64,000 nucleotides of DNA from Nonlabens sp964478845 (GCA_964478845.1 CAYZJT010000018.1:1-64000), one strand, 5' to 3'. Positions 36,157-45,753 are shown, counted from the stretch's first letter. Numbers and translations: made by a program. Notes: generated from the letters alone by a model not told the origin.

Positions 36157-37698
36157 ATGGCAGGAGGAAAACAGTCCCCAAGGCAGAAGATGATTAACCT
36201 GATGTACCTGGTATTCATCGCCATGCTTGCCCTCAACATGAGTAAAGAGGTATTGAATGCTTTTGGTTTACTCAATGAGAGCATCGAAGAGAGTAATGAA
36301 ACAACTACTGAGCAGAATGTTGCCGCCATGGCAGGTTTGTCCCAGTTAGCCGCAGATCAACCTGATAAGTACAAACCACTTCAGGCAAAAGCTCAGAAAG
36401 TCGACGATTTGTCTAAAGAATACTTCGCATACCTGGAAGGTGTTAAGACAGAACTTGAAGGTTCAGTCGAAGACCCTACAGATTATCAGGTGATGGATAA
36501 AGGTGATTATCTTGACCAAAAATGGTTTCGTGATGACCAAATTACCGAGGAAGGTCAGGAGTTCTTAAACCAAATGGAAAATTACAGAACTGGAATGGCT
36601 GCTGTAATGGGCGATAACGCTTCTATCAAGTCAGAATTGAACGAAAAGTTCACTCCGGAGCCTATTGAGAATCGTGAAGGTATTGAAGTGGACTACCTTA
36701 AGTACCACTACCAAGGTTTCCCTCTAATTGCTTCAATTTCTAAAATTACACTTCTACAAAGCGAGGTGAAGAATATCGAGAGCGAGGCATTAGGAACTTT
36801 GCTGGCAGGAGAGTTGAAAGAACAAGTAAGTATGACAAATTATACAACTTTGATGGAAACTCCTAAATCAGCTTACTACAACGGTGAGAAGTTTGATGGG
36901 AATATTGTTTTGGGTCGTAAGGATGCAACCCTTAAGCCTGAGCGTGTAGAGCTTAAATTGGATGGACGTGCTCTAGGTGAGGACAACTACACTGTTGAGG
37001 AAGGTCGCGTTGTGTTGAATGTAGGTGCTGGTAGCCCTGGCGAACACAAAATCACTGGTGCTTTGATCTACAATCAAGACGGTGAAGAATTATCTGTCCC
37101 AGTTGAACAAACTTTCTCAACAATTCCTAAGCCTAACTCTGCAACTATTGCTGCTGATAAGATGAACGTGGTTTACCGTGGTGTTGAAAACCCGATGACG
37201 ATCTCTTTTGCTGGTGTAAGCGAGAATAATGTAAACGCTAGCGCACCTGGTCTTTCAAGAAAAAGTGGTTCTAGCTATATTATGAAGCCTCAAACTGGTA
37301 AGACAGTTAAGATTAATGTTACTGGTAAGCTCTCAACTGGTGAGACGGTTTCTGACTCTAAAGAGTTCCGTATCAAGAACCTACCACGTCCTACTGGAAT
37401 GGTCTCTGGTGAGTATGAAAATGTGCGCAAAACACGTGCTAACTTGGCCATTTCAACTGTCTCTGCAGAGTTCTTGGATTTTGACTTCAACTTGAAGCCT
37501 CAAGTACGTAGCTTCATCTTCCAGGTTCCTGGTCAACCTTCTGCAACGGTTAATGGTACGCAACTCAATGCAGATGCTAAATCTAAACTGCAAAAAGCAC
37601 GTAGAGGTGATCTAGTACAAATTGCAAATATTAAGGCAGTCGTGCCAGGTGTTAACATTGCAAGTACTTCACCTGTAACAATTGAGATTACTGACTAA
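36157..37698 (+). CDS. gldM: Gliding motility / T9SS motor protein GldM
   Basis: 513 residues. It has a short cytoplasmic N terminus (AGGKQSPRQKMINLMYLVF), one membrane helix (about 13-33) and a long periplasmic rod of beta domains that contacts the GldK/N ring. LVFIAMLALNMSKEVLNAF is highly characteristic. Length matches the family. Confidence 0.97.
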   Translation: MAGGKQSPRQKMINLMYLVFIAMLALNMSKEVLNAFGLLNESIEESNETTTEQNVAAMAGLSQLAADQPDKYKPLQAKAQKVDDLSKEYFAYLEGVKTELEGSVEDPTDYQVMDKGDYLDQKWFRDDQITEEGQEFLNQMENYRTGMAAVMGDNASIKSELNEKFTPEPIENREGIEVDYLKYHYQGFPLIASISKITLLQSEVKNIESEALGTLLAGELKEQVSMTNYTTLMETPKSAYYNGEKFDGNIVLGRKDATLKPERVELKLDGRALGEDNYTVEEGRVVLNVGAGSPGEHKITGALIYNQDGEELSVPVEQTFSTIPKPNSATIAADKMNVVYRGVENPMTISFAGVSENNVNASAPGLSRKSGSSYIMKPQTGKTVKINVTGKLSTGETVSDSKEFRIKNLPRPTGMVSGEYENVRKTRANLAISTVSAEFLDFDFNLKPQVRSFIFQVPGQPSATVNGTQLNADAKSKLQKARRGDLVQIANIKAVVPGVNIASTSPVTIEITD

Positions 37699-37717
37699 AG
37701 TTTAAGGGTCGATTATT

Positions 37718-38671
37718 ATGAAAAAGTTTTTGTTAATCTGTGGTTTATCATTTGCAAGCCTGAGTTCGTTTGCGCAGGCTGACATTCTTAACGCTCGTTC
37801 TGCTGATGAGCTTAAGAATATGATGGATGATGAGGTGAATAATACCTATGATGAGCCCTTGCCATATGGATATGTAGCAGAGCGTGATATCTTGTGGAGA
37901 AGGACGGTTTGGGAAAACATCGATCTTGATGAGCGAGTGAACTTCCCTCTTTATTACCCAATTGATACCATCAATATTGGCAAAAACCGTCGTTCTCTAT
38001 ATGATGTATTGACTAAAGCTGCAAAGAGTGGTGAAATCTCTCTTTTCTCAGACTCTTATTTGAATGATGAGGTTCAACCTGAAGATATTGAAAAGTACCT
38101 TCAAGCAGAACAGCTTTCTACTCGTGGTATTAATATTCTGAATGATGAGGGAATTATCCTTGAAGAGAATGAGAAGTATTCTGAACTTGCAGAGAAGTAC
38201 AATTTAGATAATTTTGATCAGTATGTTCAGGTTACAACGATTTCATCTGCAGACGTAATGTCTTATCATGTGCGTGGTATTTGGTACTTTGACACAAAGC
38301 AGAGTGAATTGCGTTACCGCATGATTGCTATAGCTCCTGTTACGCCTGATGTAAACATCAAGGCAGGTATCATTCAGGATACTACTGGTCAAGCCCCTGG
38401 TGTTGAACTTTTCTGGGTGTATTTACCTGATGCTCGTGAGGTACTTCACAAAGCAAAGGCGTTTAATAACCGGAACTCTGCGCGTCCTATCTCTTTTGAT
38501 CATATTTTGAACTCTAGAAGATTTAGCGCGAGTATCTACAAAGTTGACAATGTACAGGGTGATCGTTCTGTGGAGCGATACATTGCTGACAATGCAATGA
38601 TGCAATTACTAGAGGCAGAGCGTCTTAAAGAAGAGATCAGAAACTTTGAATTAGATATGTGGAATTATTAA
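37718..38671 (+). CDS. gldN: Gliding motility / T9SS protein GldN
   Basis: A 317-residue periplasmic protein with a signal peptide (KKFLLICGLSFASLSSFAQA). Family features are ERDILWRRTVWENIDLDERVN, FPLYYPI and the C-terminal MMQLLEAERLKEEIRNFELDMW. It partners GldK in the ring complex. It is last in the gldKLMN operon and is followed by a terminator. Confidence 0.95.
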   Translation: MKKFLLICGLSFASLSSFAQADILNARSADELKNMMDDEVNNTYDEPLPYGYVAERDILWRRTVWENIDLDERVNFPLYYPIDTINIGKNRRSLYDVLTKAAKSGEISLFSDSYLNDEVQPEDIEKYLQAEQLSTRGINILNDEGIILEENEKYSELAEKYNLDNFDQYVQVTTISSADVMSYHVRGIWYFDTKQSELRYRMIAIAPVTPDVNIKAGIIQDTTGQAPGVELFWVYLPDAREVLHKAKAFNNRNSARPISFDHILNSRRFSASIYKVDNVQGDRSVERYIADNAMMQLLEAERLKEEIRNFELDMWNY

Positions 38672-38695
38672 CCCTACTTACATCATAATTTTAGG

Positions 38696-38717
38696 GCCCT
38701 CGCAAGAGGGCTTTTTT
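38696..38717 (+). terminator. Terminator of the gldKLMN operon
   Basis: GCCCTC (38696-38701) and GAGGGC (38706-38711) enclose a GCAA tetraloop and are followed by six T. Confidence 0.92.
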
Positions 38718-38747
38718 ATTTTAAGAGGTCATGAATAAAACCTGTAT

Positions 38748-39788
38748 ATGATGTATGATGTGATAGTTGTTGGGGGTGGGATAAGTGGATGTATGATGAC
38801 TTGGCGCCTTCTGCTTGAGGGTAAATCAGTGTGTCTAATTGCTGATAATAAGCCTGGCAGTTCTCATGTCGCTGCAGGTGTATATAATCCAGTAGTGCTT
38901 AAGCGGTTTACACCTGTTTGGAAGGCAAAAGAACAAATCGCTTCTCTTGAGAATCTGTCAATGCGCATTGAACAGCAATTAGGTCAAGAGCTATTTCGCG
39001 AACTTCCAATTTTACGGCGATTCCACAATCCTGCAGAAGTCAAAACTTGGGTAAAGAAAAGAATAAAGCCAGAGCTTGAGGACTTTCTGGGAGAGGTGGT
39101 CAATGATCCCATTCCCAGTATTGAAGCGCACCACGGCTTTGGAATTACTAACCACACTGGTTTCTTAGATTGTCATGGATTTATCCAAGCTACACTCGAC
39201 TATTCCCATGAAAAATTCAATTATCTCAAAACGGAATTCGACCACGCAGCCATGTCAATAACTGATTCCCAAGTTGCCTATGCTAACGTATCTGCGGAAC
39301 GAGTAATCTTTTGCGAGGGTTATCAGGTGCTGCAAAACAAAATATTTCCTGAGATAACCTTACAAGGAAACAAAGGTGAAACCCTAATTGTGCGCATTCT
39401 AGATTTCGCTCTGGATTGCATCATAAAGGGCTCGGTATTTTTAATGCCATATCGCAATGATTTGTTTTGGGTTGGCGCCACCTATGCGCGAGAGTACGGT
39501 GATAAAGAACCATCTTGGGAAGGAAAAGAGTTTTTGACTTCACGATTAGAGTCGATGCTGCGATTGCCGTATGAGATCGTAGCGCATACTGCTGGAATCA
39601 GGCCTACGACTCATGACCGTAGACCTATTGTTGGAACTCATTCAGAGTTACAGAATGTACATATCTTTAATGGAATGGGAAGTAGGGCAGTATTGATTAC
39701 ACCTTGGACTAGCAAAATCCTCTACGACCATATTTACAATTCTGCGCCTCTTCCTAGTGAAATGGATGTGGGTCGCTTTTACAGTTGA
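38748..39788 (+). CDS. FAD-dependent oxidoreductase (DAO family)
   Basis: 346 residues. The N-terminal dinucleotide-binding motif is VIVVGGGISGCMMTWRLL, and SSHVAAGVYNPVVLKRFT is typical of glycine/D-amino-acid oxidase relatives. The C-terminal flavin-contact region is GIRPTTHDRRPIVG then NGMGSRAVLITPW. It resembles the oxidase half of MnmC or ThiO, but no substrate can be assigned. Two adjacent ATGs (38748, 38751) are possible starts. It may be co-transcribed with the E2 gene 50 bp downstream. Confidence 0.85.
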   Translation: MMYDVIVVGGGISGCMMTWRLLLEGKSVCLIADNKPGSSHVAAGVYNPVVLKRFTPVWKAKEQIASLENLSMRIEQQLGQELFRELPILRRFHNPAEVKTWVKKRIKPELEDFLGEVVNDPIPSIEAHHGFGITNHTGFLDCHGFIQATLDYSHEKFNYLKTEFDHAAMSITDSQVAYANVSAERVIFCEGYQVLQNKIFPEITLQGNKGETLIVRILDFALDCIIKGSVFLMPYRNDLFWVGATYAREYGDKEPSWEGKEFLTSRLESMLRLPYEIVAHTAGIRPTTHDRRPIVGTHSELQNVHIFNGMGSRAVLITPWTSKILYDHIYNSAPLPSEMDVGRFYS

Positions 39789-39838
39789 TCAGTTTTGGCT
39801 GTGTGCCATACCATGCAAAGCCTTTGTATTTTTGTGTT

Positions 39839-41164
39839 ATGGCAAAAAATGAAGAGTTTGTTCTCCCTAAAATGGGAGAATCCATTACTGAGGGCACAAT
39901 TTTGAATTGGTTAGTCCAAGAGGGAGATGATTTTAAGGAAGGTGATATCCTTGTAGAGGTAGGTACCGACAAAGTGGACAACGAGGTGCCCGCACCGGCC
40001 TCAGGAACTCTGATAAAACATTTAGTTGCTGCTGGCGATGTGGTTGCGATAGGTAGAGCGGTTGCTCAAGTCGAGTATAAAGAAGCAAGAGCAAAGAAAA
40101 ATCAAGAAGCACCAGACGCTGTTCCCAAAGAAATGGGGGGACTGGAAAAACCAGATTTACCTTCGGCAGGTGAGGTAGAACTCAAGTCAGCTGCAAAAGT
40201 GCAAACCAGTGGCAGCTCTACTCAATTCACAGTTAATTCAAATTTATACGCGAGCCCGCTGGTGCAAAAGATTGCTCGCAAGAATCATATATCCTACGAA
40301 GAGCTCGCGCGCATCCCGGCTACTGGTAAGGGCGGGAGGTTGCGCAAAAGCGATTTGATGCAATACATTGATCAAGGCAGGCCCTACCGTTTTGCTCAAC
40401 CCGTAGCCTCATCTGCTAATAATGGTTACAGTATTCCGCAGCTCAACCTAGACAAAGGCATAGGTAAAATTGTTGAGATGGATCGCATGCGTAGCATGAT
40501 TGCAGATCACATGGTGTACAGCAAGCATACAAGTCCGCATGTAACGGCTTATGTAGAGTGCGACGTGACAGAATTGGTACGCTTTCGCGAAAGCGTAAAA
40601 CAAAACTTCCAACAGCAACACGGTACCAAACTTACCTTCACGCCACTCTTTGTACGTGCCGTAGCCAATGCGATCAAGGAGTTCCCAATGATCAACAGTA
40701 GTCTGGACGGTAAGAATATCATCGTAAAGGAGGATATCAATGTCGGGATGGCAACAGCCCTTCCTTCAGGTAACTTAATCGTTCCTGTGGTAAAGAATGC
40801 AGACCAGAAAACACTGCCAGAGCTGGCTAAGGAAGTAAACAGGCTTGCTGCGCTCGCCAGAGAAAATAAATTGACTGGCGACGACATCAAGGGAAGTTCG
40901 TTTACCATCAGTAATGTTGGTACGTTTGGGTCACTGATGGGGACTCCAATCATCAATCAGCCTGAGGTAGCCATTCTAGCAACTGGAATTATCAAAAAGC
41001 GTGCAGAGGTCATTACGAGAGATGGTGAAGACAACATCGAGATACGCAGCATGATGATGCTTTCGCTCTCTTTTGACCATCGCGTCGTTGATGGTTATCT
41101 AGGCGGTAGCTTTTTAAGAAAAGTAGCTGATGAATTAGAAGACGTATCAGGCCTTAAAGAATAG
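39839..41164 (+). CDS. Branched-chain 2-oxo acid dehydrogenase E2 (dihydrolipoamide acyltransferase)
   Basis: 441 residues from ATG 39839 (MAKNEEFVLPKMGES). The lipoyl domain is at 1-78 with lipoyl Lys in VGTDKVDNEVPA. A flexible linker is followed by the E3/E1-binding domain (YASPLVQKIARKNHISYEELA). The catalytic domain ends SLSFDHRVVDGYLGGSFL with the catalytic His. It partners the fused E1 downstream (39-bp gap). RFRES near residue 249 comes from a palindrome copy. An in-frame ATG at 39785 would add 18 unlikely residues and overlap the FAD gene. Confidence 0.92.
   Translation: MAKNEEFVLPKMGESITEGTILNWLVQEGDDFKEGDILVEVGTDKVDNEVPAPASGTLIKHLVAAGDVVAIGRAVAQVEYKEARAKKNQEAPDAVPKEMGGLEKPDLPSAGEVELKSAAKVQTSGSSTQFTVNSNLYASPLVQKIARKNHISYEELARIPATGKGGRLRKSDLMQYIDQGRPYRFAQPVASSANNGYSIPQLNLDKGIGKIVEMDRMRSMIADHMVYSKHTSPHVTAYVECDVTELVRFRESVKQNFQQQHGTKLTFTPLFVRAVANAIKEFPMINSSLDGKNIIVKEDINVGMATALPSGNLIVPVVKNADQKTLPELAKEVNRLAALARENKLTGDDIKGSSFTISNVGTFGSLMGTPIINQPEVAILATGIIKKRAEVITRDGEDNIEIRSMMMLSLSFDHRVVDGYLGGSFLRKVADELEDVSGLKE
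40581..40594. repeat. Iterated palindrome, copy in the E2 gene
   Basis: Perfect copy in the catalytic-domain coding region, read as RFRES. Confidence 0.95.
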
Positions 41165-41203
41165 TTTTGATCTCGTAATTTTTCCCACCTTACCTTTACT
41201 CCC

Positions 41204-43384
41204 ATGAATAAAGAGGTGCTCAAAAAAGCTTATCAATTACTCACCACAGCCAAATCCATGGCTGAACTCTATGAGGATAATTTCAAGCTAGTTTCAAAAT
41301 ATGTACACGCTACGAGTCGTGGTCATGAGGCAATTCAAATAGCTGCAGGAATGCAGCTGCGCCCTGAGGATTATGCCTATCCTTACTATCGTGACGACGC
41401 AATGCTTTTGTCTATTGGAATGCAGCCATATGATCTAATGTTGCAGCTTTTAGCAAAAAAGGATGATCCATTTAGTGGTGGCCGCACCTATTATTCTCAT
41501 CCCTCATTGAGAGATGACGACAAACCAAAGATCCCCCACCAGTCTAGTGCCACGGGAATGCAAGCCATTCCAGCTACAGGCGCTGCCATGGGATTAAAAT
41601 ACAAAGAGCAAATAGGTCTGAACCACGCAACTCCTCCGTTTGGGGGGTCAGGGGGGGCTCCAAATTCTAACACAAAAAGCCACCTTCTTGCATCCGACGA
41701 GGTACGAGAGGAATGCACTATAGGGGGTGTTTCAACCTCATCTTCGAGTTCAACTTCAACTTCAAGTTCTCGTGGTATCGTCCTATGTTCGCTAGGTGAT
41801 GCCAGTGTCACTGAAGGGGAAATTGCAGAAGCCTTCCAGATGGCTGCTCTTAAGCAGTTGCCTATTCTTTATCTGGTTCAAGATAATGGCTGGGACATCA
41901 GTGCAAATGCAGCCGAGACCCGTGCGCAAAATGCCTACGAATATGCTGCTGGATTTCATGGGTTAGAGGCAGTGAGCATCGATGGGACTGATTTTGAAGA
42001 GAGTTATAGCACACTGCAAAGAGTAATTAAGACCATCAGAGAGGAGCGCAGGCCATTCCTAGTTCACGCGACATGTCCCTTGCTGAATCACCACACCAGT
42101 GGTGTGCGCATGGAATTCTACCGTGATGATCTAGATGAGGCGCGTACAAGGGATCCATATCCACGCCTTAGAAAGTCGCTGCTGGATAATGGGTTTGATG
42201 AGAAAGAGCTGGATGAGATGGACGCTTTCGCGAAAGCAGAAACTCAAAAACATCTAGACAAAGCTTTGGCCGCTCCAGACCCAGAACCAGCCGATTTGTT
42301 CACTCACGACTTTGCCCCGACACCGGTTACGGAAGAGAAAGGCGAGCGTGCCCCAGCAGGTGCAGAGAAAGTGGTCATGGTAGATTGCGCTCTGTTTGCT
42401 ATCGAAGAACTAATGCGTGAGCACAAGGAATGCTTGCTCTACGGGCAGGATGTGGGTGGACGATTGGGCGGAGTATTCAGAGAAGCTGCGACGCTGGCTC
42501 AAAAGTTTGGTGATGAGCGTGTATTCAATACGCCCATTCAAGAGGCCTTTATAGTTGGAAGTACAGCCGGAATGAGCGCGGTTGGCTTAAAACCCATTGT
42601 GGAAGTCCAGTTTGCTGATTACATCTGGCCGGGACTTAATCAGTTGTTTACAGAAGTTTCTAGATCATGCTATCTTAGCAATGGTAAATGGCCGGTCTCA
42701 ATGATTCTGCGTGTTCCTATCGGGGCCTATGGTAGTGGTGGACCATACCATTCCAGCAGCGTTGAAAGCGTTGTAACAAACATACGCGGACTCAAAATTG
42801 CCTATCCATCAAACGGCGCAGATCTCAAGGGGCTTATGAAAGCCGCCTATCATGATCCAAATCCAGTTGTCATTTTTGAACATAAAGGTTTGTACTGGAG
42901 CAAAGTTCTAGGGACAAAGGGAGCAACGAGTATCGAGCCCGCTGAGGATTATATTTTGCCATTTGGTAAAGCATGGGTGTTACAGGAAATCTGGAAACAG
43001 GAAGAAGAAGAAACGCTTAGCATTATAACGTATGGCATGGGTGTCCACTGGGCGATGAATGCCAGTGCAGAACTGGGAATGAAGGATAAGGTTGAAGTCG
43101 TAGATCTTCGTACCCTGCACCCACTAGACTATGACACGGTTTTCAAGAGCGTGCGCAAGTGCGGTAAGTGCCTTGTGGTAACCGAAGAGCCCAGTGATAA
43201 CGGTTTCTCTCGCGGTTTGCAAGGGCGGATTCAGGAAGAATGCTTCAAAGATCTGGATGCACCGGTCATGCTGATTGGTAGTGAAAACATGCCAGCTATA
43301 CCGCTCAATAGCATTCTTGAACAAACAATGATTCCTAGTACAGATAAAGTGAAAGAGAAAATTTTGGAAGTTCTTGGTTACTGA
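41204..43384 (+). CDS. Branched-chain 2-oxo acid dehydrogenase E1, fused alpha-beta
   Basis: 726 residues. The alpha half binds thiamine diphosphate (LGDASVTEGEIAEAF then VQDNGWDISAN). The beta half begins near 390 (LLYGQDVGGRLGGVFREA) and ends with the transketolase C-terminal domain. An unusual stretch at about 141-189 separates YKEQIGL from GIVLCSLGD. It is Gly/Pro-rich (TPPFGGSGGAPNSN) then Ser/Thr-only (STSSSSSTSTSSS) and encoded by low-complexity DNA (41631-41772). It lies upstream of the ThDP motif and keeps frame. DAFAKAE near 340 is a palindrome copy. It follows E2 by 39 bp. Confidence 0.92.
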   Translation: MNKEVLKKAYQLLTTAKSMAELYEDNFKLVSKYVHATSRGHEAIQIAAGMQLRPEDYAYPYYRDDAMLLSIGMQPYDLMLQLLAKKDDPFSGGRTYYSHPSLRDDDKPKIPHQSSATGMQAIPATGAAMGLKYKEQIGLNHATPPFGGSGGAPNSNTKSHLLASDEVREECTIGGVSTSSSSSTSTSSSRGIVLCSLGDASVTEGEIAEAFQMAALKQLPILYLVQDNGWDISANAAETRAQNAYEYAAGFHGLEAVSIDGTDFEESYSTLQRVIKTIREERRPFLVHATCPLLNHHTSGVRMEFYRDDLDEARTRDPYPRLRKSLLDNGFDEKELDEMDAFAKAETQKHLDKALAAPDPEPADLFTHDFAPTPVTEEKGERAPAGAEKVVMVDCALFAIEELMREHKECLLYGQDVGGRLGGVFREAATLAQKFGDERVFNTPIQEAFIVGSTAGMSAVGLKPIVEVQFADYIWPGLNQLFTEVSRSCYLSNGKWPVSMILRVPIGAYGSGGPYHSSSVESVVTNIRGLKIAYPSNGADLKGLMKAAYHDPNPVVIFEHKGLYWSKVLGTKGATSIEPAEDYILPFGKAWVLQEIWKQEEEETLSIITYGMGVHWAMNASAELGMKDKVEVVDLRTLHPLDYDTVFKSVRKCGKCLVVTEEPSDNGFSRGLQGRIQEECFKDLDAPVMLIGSENMPAIPLNSILEQTMIPSTDKVKEKILEVLGY
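41631..41772. repeat. Low-complexity insertion in the E1 gene
   Basis: Begins with a G/C-asymmetric inverted segment (CTCCTCC, TTTGGGGGG, GGGGGGGCTCC; 41631-41661) and ends with imperfect TCAACT/TCAAGT hexamers (about 41746-41770). It resembles dispersed flavobacterial CTCC-TTT-GGAGG mini-repeats I know from other genomes. Confidence 0.6.
42224..42237. repeat. Iterated palindrome, copy in the E1 gene
   Basis: Perfect copy in the linker between the alpha and beta halves, read as AFAKA. Confidence 0.95.
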
Positions 43385-43386
43385 TT

Positions 43387-44268
43387 ATGATTATTGTAAG
43401 ACTTCGCGGTGGATTAGGGAACCAAATGTTCCAATATGCATTTGCACAGCAGCTCTCACATCAATTGGGTGTAGATTTCAAATTAGACCTTTCTAGCTTA
43501 CTAAAGAGAAGTAAAAAGCGCGGGACTACCAATCGTGATTACCAGCTGGACATTTTCAATATTCAACCAGAATTTCTGGTTTCAAAAAACCTGACCGATG
43601 CTCTATATTCAAAAGGATTCGGAATTGCACTGCAAGGAATTAAGGCTGTTAAGCTAGCAGGTTTTAAAAAGGTCAAGGAACGCCAGTTCAGGTTTGATCC
43701 AGAGATACTTAGAAATTCTAGTGACAAGAATCTTTACACGGGCTATTGGCAAAGTGCTATGTATTTCCCTCATGTTGTAAATCAACTAAGAAAGGATTTT
43801 ACGTTTAGAGGTGAATTATCTACAGAGGCAACAACCATTCATTCAAGAATACAGTCTTCAGAAGCGGTCTGCGTCCACGTACGACGAGGTGATTATGTAG
43901 GGAATACTTCATTCAATTCTTCTGGCAATGATTATTTCAAAAAATCTGCTATGGAAATCGGTACTCGTGTTACTGATCCGAAGTTCTTTATATTTTCAGA
44001 TGAACCTGAATGGTGTCAGGAAAATCTAGATATAGGTTACCCATTTGTTATAGTCGATTACCAGACTCCAAATCCTAAGTTCAAGGAAGACCTTTGGCTA
44101 ATGTCCAGTTGCAGGCACTTTATCATGTCTGCCAGTAGCTTTTCTTGGTGGGCAGTGTGGTTGTCAAATCAATCAGATCAGGTAGTGACAGTCCCGGATC
44201 CTTGGTTCCTCAATGATTTTGCAGATTCTTCAGACTTGGTTGATGCGAAATGGATAAAAGTTAGCTGA
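43387..44268 (+). CDS. Alpha-1,2-fucosyltransferase (GT11)
   Basis: 293 residues of glycosyltransferase family 11. Motifs are RLRGGLGNQMFQYAFAQQL at the N terminus, CVHVRRGDYVGN in the middle (HxRRxDY) and SASSFSWWAVWLS near the C terminus. It transfers fucose from GDP-fucose onto a sugar, usually in surface polysaccharide. It starts 2 bp after E1 although the functions differ, so the linkage may be only transcriptional. No other polysaccharide genes are nearby. Confidence 0.92.
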   Translation: MIIVRLRGGLGNQMFQYAFAQQLSHQLGVDFKLDLSSLLKRSKKRGTTNRDYQLDIFNIQPEFLVSKNLTDALYSKGFGIALQGIKAVKLAGFKKVKERQFRFDPEILRNSSDKNLYTGYWQSAMYFPHVVNQLRKDFTFRGELSTEATTIHSRIQSSEAVCVHVRRGDYVGNTSFNSSGNDYFKKSAMEIGTRVTDPKFFIFSDEPEWCQENLDIGYPFVIVDYQTPNPKFKEDLWLMSSCRHFIMSASSFSWWAVWLSNQSDQVVTVPDPWFLNDFADSSDLVDAKWIKVS

Positions 44269-44384
44269 TCTAATCAGCAGTTAATTCTTATTTAAGATTT
44301 TAAGTTAAACAGAATGTAATTCAAATAGTATTAAGTAAGCTGATGATTAAGTCACGGTATTTTTGGTTCAAATCAAAAAACATC

Positions 44385-44537
44385 ATGAGCTTACTAGTAA
44401 TTATTTGCAACATCATTCTTCCACCGTTAGGTGTAGCTATTTCCCGGGGAATAGGTAAGGATTTCATTATCAATGTAATTCTGACAGCATTATTTTATAT
44501 TCCAGGACTTATCCATGCATTTTACGTGGCCAGATAA
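44385..44537 (+). CDS. YqaE/Pmp3 family membrane protein
   Basis: A 50-residue protein with two membrane helices: MSLLVIICNIILPPLGVAIS, then IINVILTALFYIPGLIHAFY. The Pmp3 signature (LPP, IGKDF, YIPGLIHA) is intact. The start at ATG 44385 gives the canonical length; an upstream ATG at 44343 would add a basic 14-residue extension. These proteins affect membrane potential or stress response. A lipoprotein gene follows 38 bp downstream. Confidence 0.9.
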   Translation: MSLLVIICNIILPPLGVAISRGIGKDFIINVILTALFYIPGLIHAFYVAR

Positions 44538-44575
44538 GTAATTATTAACAAGACAGACTAATTAAAATCCAAACA

Positions 44576-45157
44576 ATGAAAAAGATTGTATTTATAGCAG
44601 CTGCACTTGTATTTACAAGTTGCGAAATGAAAAAAACTGAGTCAGGTGAATTACCTGAAGTTGATGTAGACGTAGAAACTGAAGCTGGAAATCTACCAGA
44701 ATATGATGTAGAATGGGCTGATGTTGATTTAAAAACTACAACGCGCACAGTAGAGGTGCCAAAAGTCGTTGTAGTTATGGAAGAAGAGGAAGTCGAGGTT
44801 CCAGTATTGGATCTTGACATGCCAGATGAAGGTGATTTTGGCGAGAAATCTGAACGCACGTTACTTGTGGAAGCCGAAGTTTCTGGTAAAGAGCATGATT
44901 TAGAGATCAAAGAGATACGTGCTACCGGAAGAAAATTATACGTGATTGCAGAATTGGAAGAACTAGATCAAGACTTACAAGGAAAGACCGTAAGGGTTCA
45001 AGATCAAGTTGATATCAACGCCCCTGATTTAGACGTGCAATATATAATTATAGGCGAGCGTCCAGATCGTGTCTACAACAGAAACAATCGCTATGTCAAT
45101 TCTATGAATGACATCAATAACATGATAGGGGACGCAGATGTTATCTACAAACGATAG
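44576..45157 (+). CDS. Acidic lipoprotein of unknown function
   Basis: 193 residues with a lipobox (ALVFTSC, Cys16). It is strongly acidic, with repeated Glu/Asp-Val alternation (EVDVDVETEAG, EEEEVEVPVLDLDMPDEGD). The C-terminal part predicts mixed alpha and beta structure (VQYIIIGERPDRVYNRNNRY). I do not recognise a domain. It is probably cotranscribed with the Pmp3 gene, suggesting an envelope stress role (inference). Confidence 0.75.
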   Translation: MKKIVFIAAALVFTSCEMKKTESGELPEVDVDVETEAGNLPEYDVEWADVDLKTTTRTVEVPKVVVVMEEEEVEVPVLDLDMPDEGDFGEKSERTLLVEAEVSGKEHDLEIKEIRATGRKLYVIAELEELDQDLQGKTVRVQDQVDINAPDLDVQYIIIGERPDRVYNRNNRYVNSMNDINNMIGDADVIYKR

Positions 45158-45171
45158 ATTTGATATCACCT

Positions 45172-45207
45172 ATAAAAAAAGCTGGTCGATCGACCAGCTT
45201 TTTTTAT
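45172..45207. terminator. Perfect bidirectional terminator
   Basis: A 36-bp perfect palindrome whose core is GCTGGTCGATCGACCAGC (45181-45198), flanked by seven A and seven T. It sits between two convergent lipoprotein genes. Confidence 0.92.
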
Positions 45208-45219
45208 GCCTAGTTCAGA

Positions 45220-45753
45220 CTATTTCTTTTGTTGTGGGGGGAATTGCTCTAGAATTTCCTGAACCATTAAATTAGTCCGTTCTACTTTCTCTTGAGGGGT
45301 ATTTTTTAATGCTGCGCGACCAACGCCTTGCCAAATCAATTCTTTACTTTTTGAATCGATCAGGTCAATGAATAGGACGCCCTCGGTAGTGGTGGAAACA
45401 TTGTTTCCCCAGCCTGCACCCCAGCCCCAGCCGCCCCAGCCCCAGCCACCCCAACCGAAACCCACGTTGTTGAATACGTCAACGCGTTCTTGGGCATCTG
45501 TGAAAAAGCTTACGATCATGTCGGGGTTATCGGATTTGGTAAAGCCTTTAGCTTGCATCTGTGCATCAATGGCTCTTAGGATTCTTTTTTTATCCAGCTC
45601 GCTTACATCCGCTTCATCTATTCCTTGTTTGAAGTATGCAAATGTCTTGTATTTGTCAAAGTTTGCATCCAGTGCATAATCCTGCGAAACATTAACCGTT
45701 TTACAACTGGTTAAAATCAGCGCTACGCCTAATAGATAAAATAGCTTTCTCAT
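45220..45753 (-). CDS. DUF4136 domain lipoprotein
   Basis: 177 residues with a lipobox (ALILTSC). It matches DUF4136: NVSQDYALDANFDKYKTFAY, then RAIDAQMQAKGF and PDMIVSFFTDAQE, with LIWQGVGRAAL near the end. A Gly/Trp tract (GWGGWGWGGWGWGAGWGN) lies in the middle. Probably anchored in the outer membrane. Function unknown. Confidence 0.88.
   Translation of the reverse strand: MRKLFYLLGVALILTSCKTVNVSQDYALDANFDKYKTFAYFKQGIDEADVSELDKKRILRAIDAQMQAKGFTKSDNPDMIVSFFTDAQERVDVFNNVGFGWGGWGWGGWGWGAGWGNNVSTTTEGVLFIDLIDSKSKELIWQGVGRAALKNTPQEKVERTNLMVQEILEQFPPQQKK

Noticed and set aside
39827..39834. TATTTTTG as a promoter -7 element for the E2 gene
   Set aside because: It lies 4 bp before the ATG, which would demand a leaderless transcript, and no -33 partner fits the spacing.
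45383..45442. GC-rich CCCCAGCC run in the DUF4136 gene as a repeat element
   Set aside because: It is explained by codons for the Gly-Trp tract of the protein.
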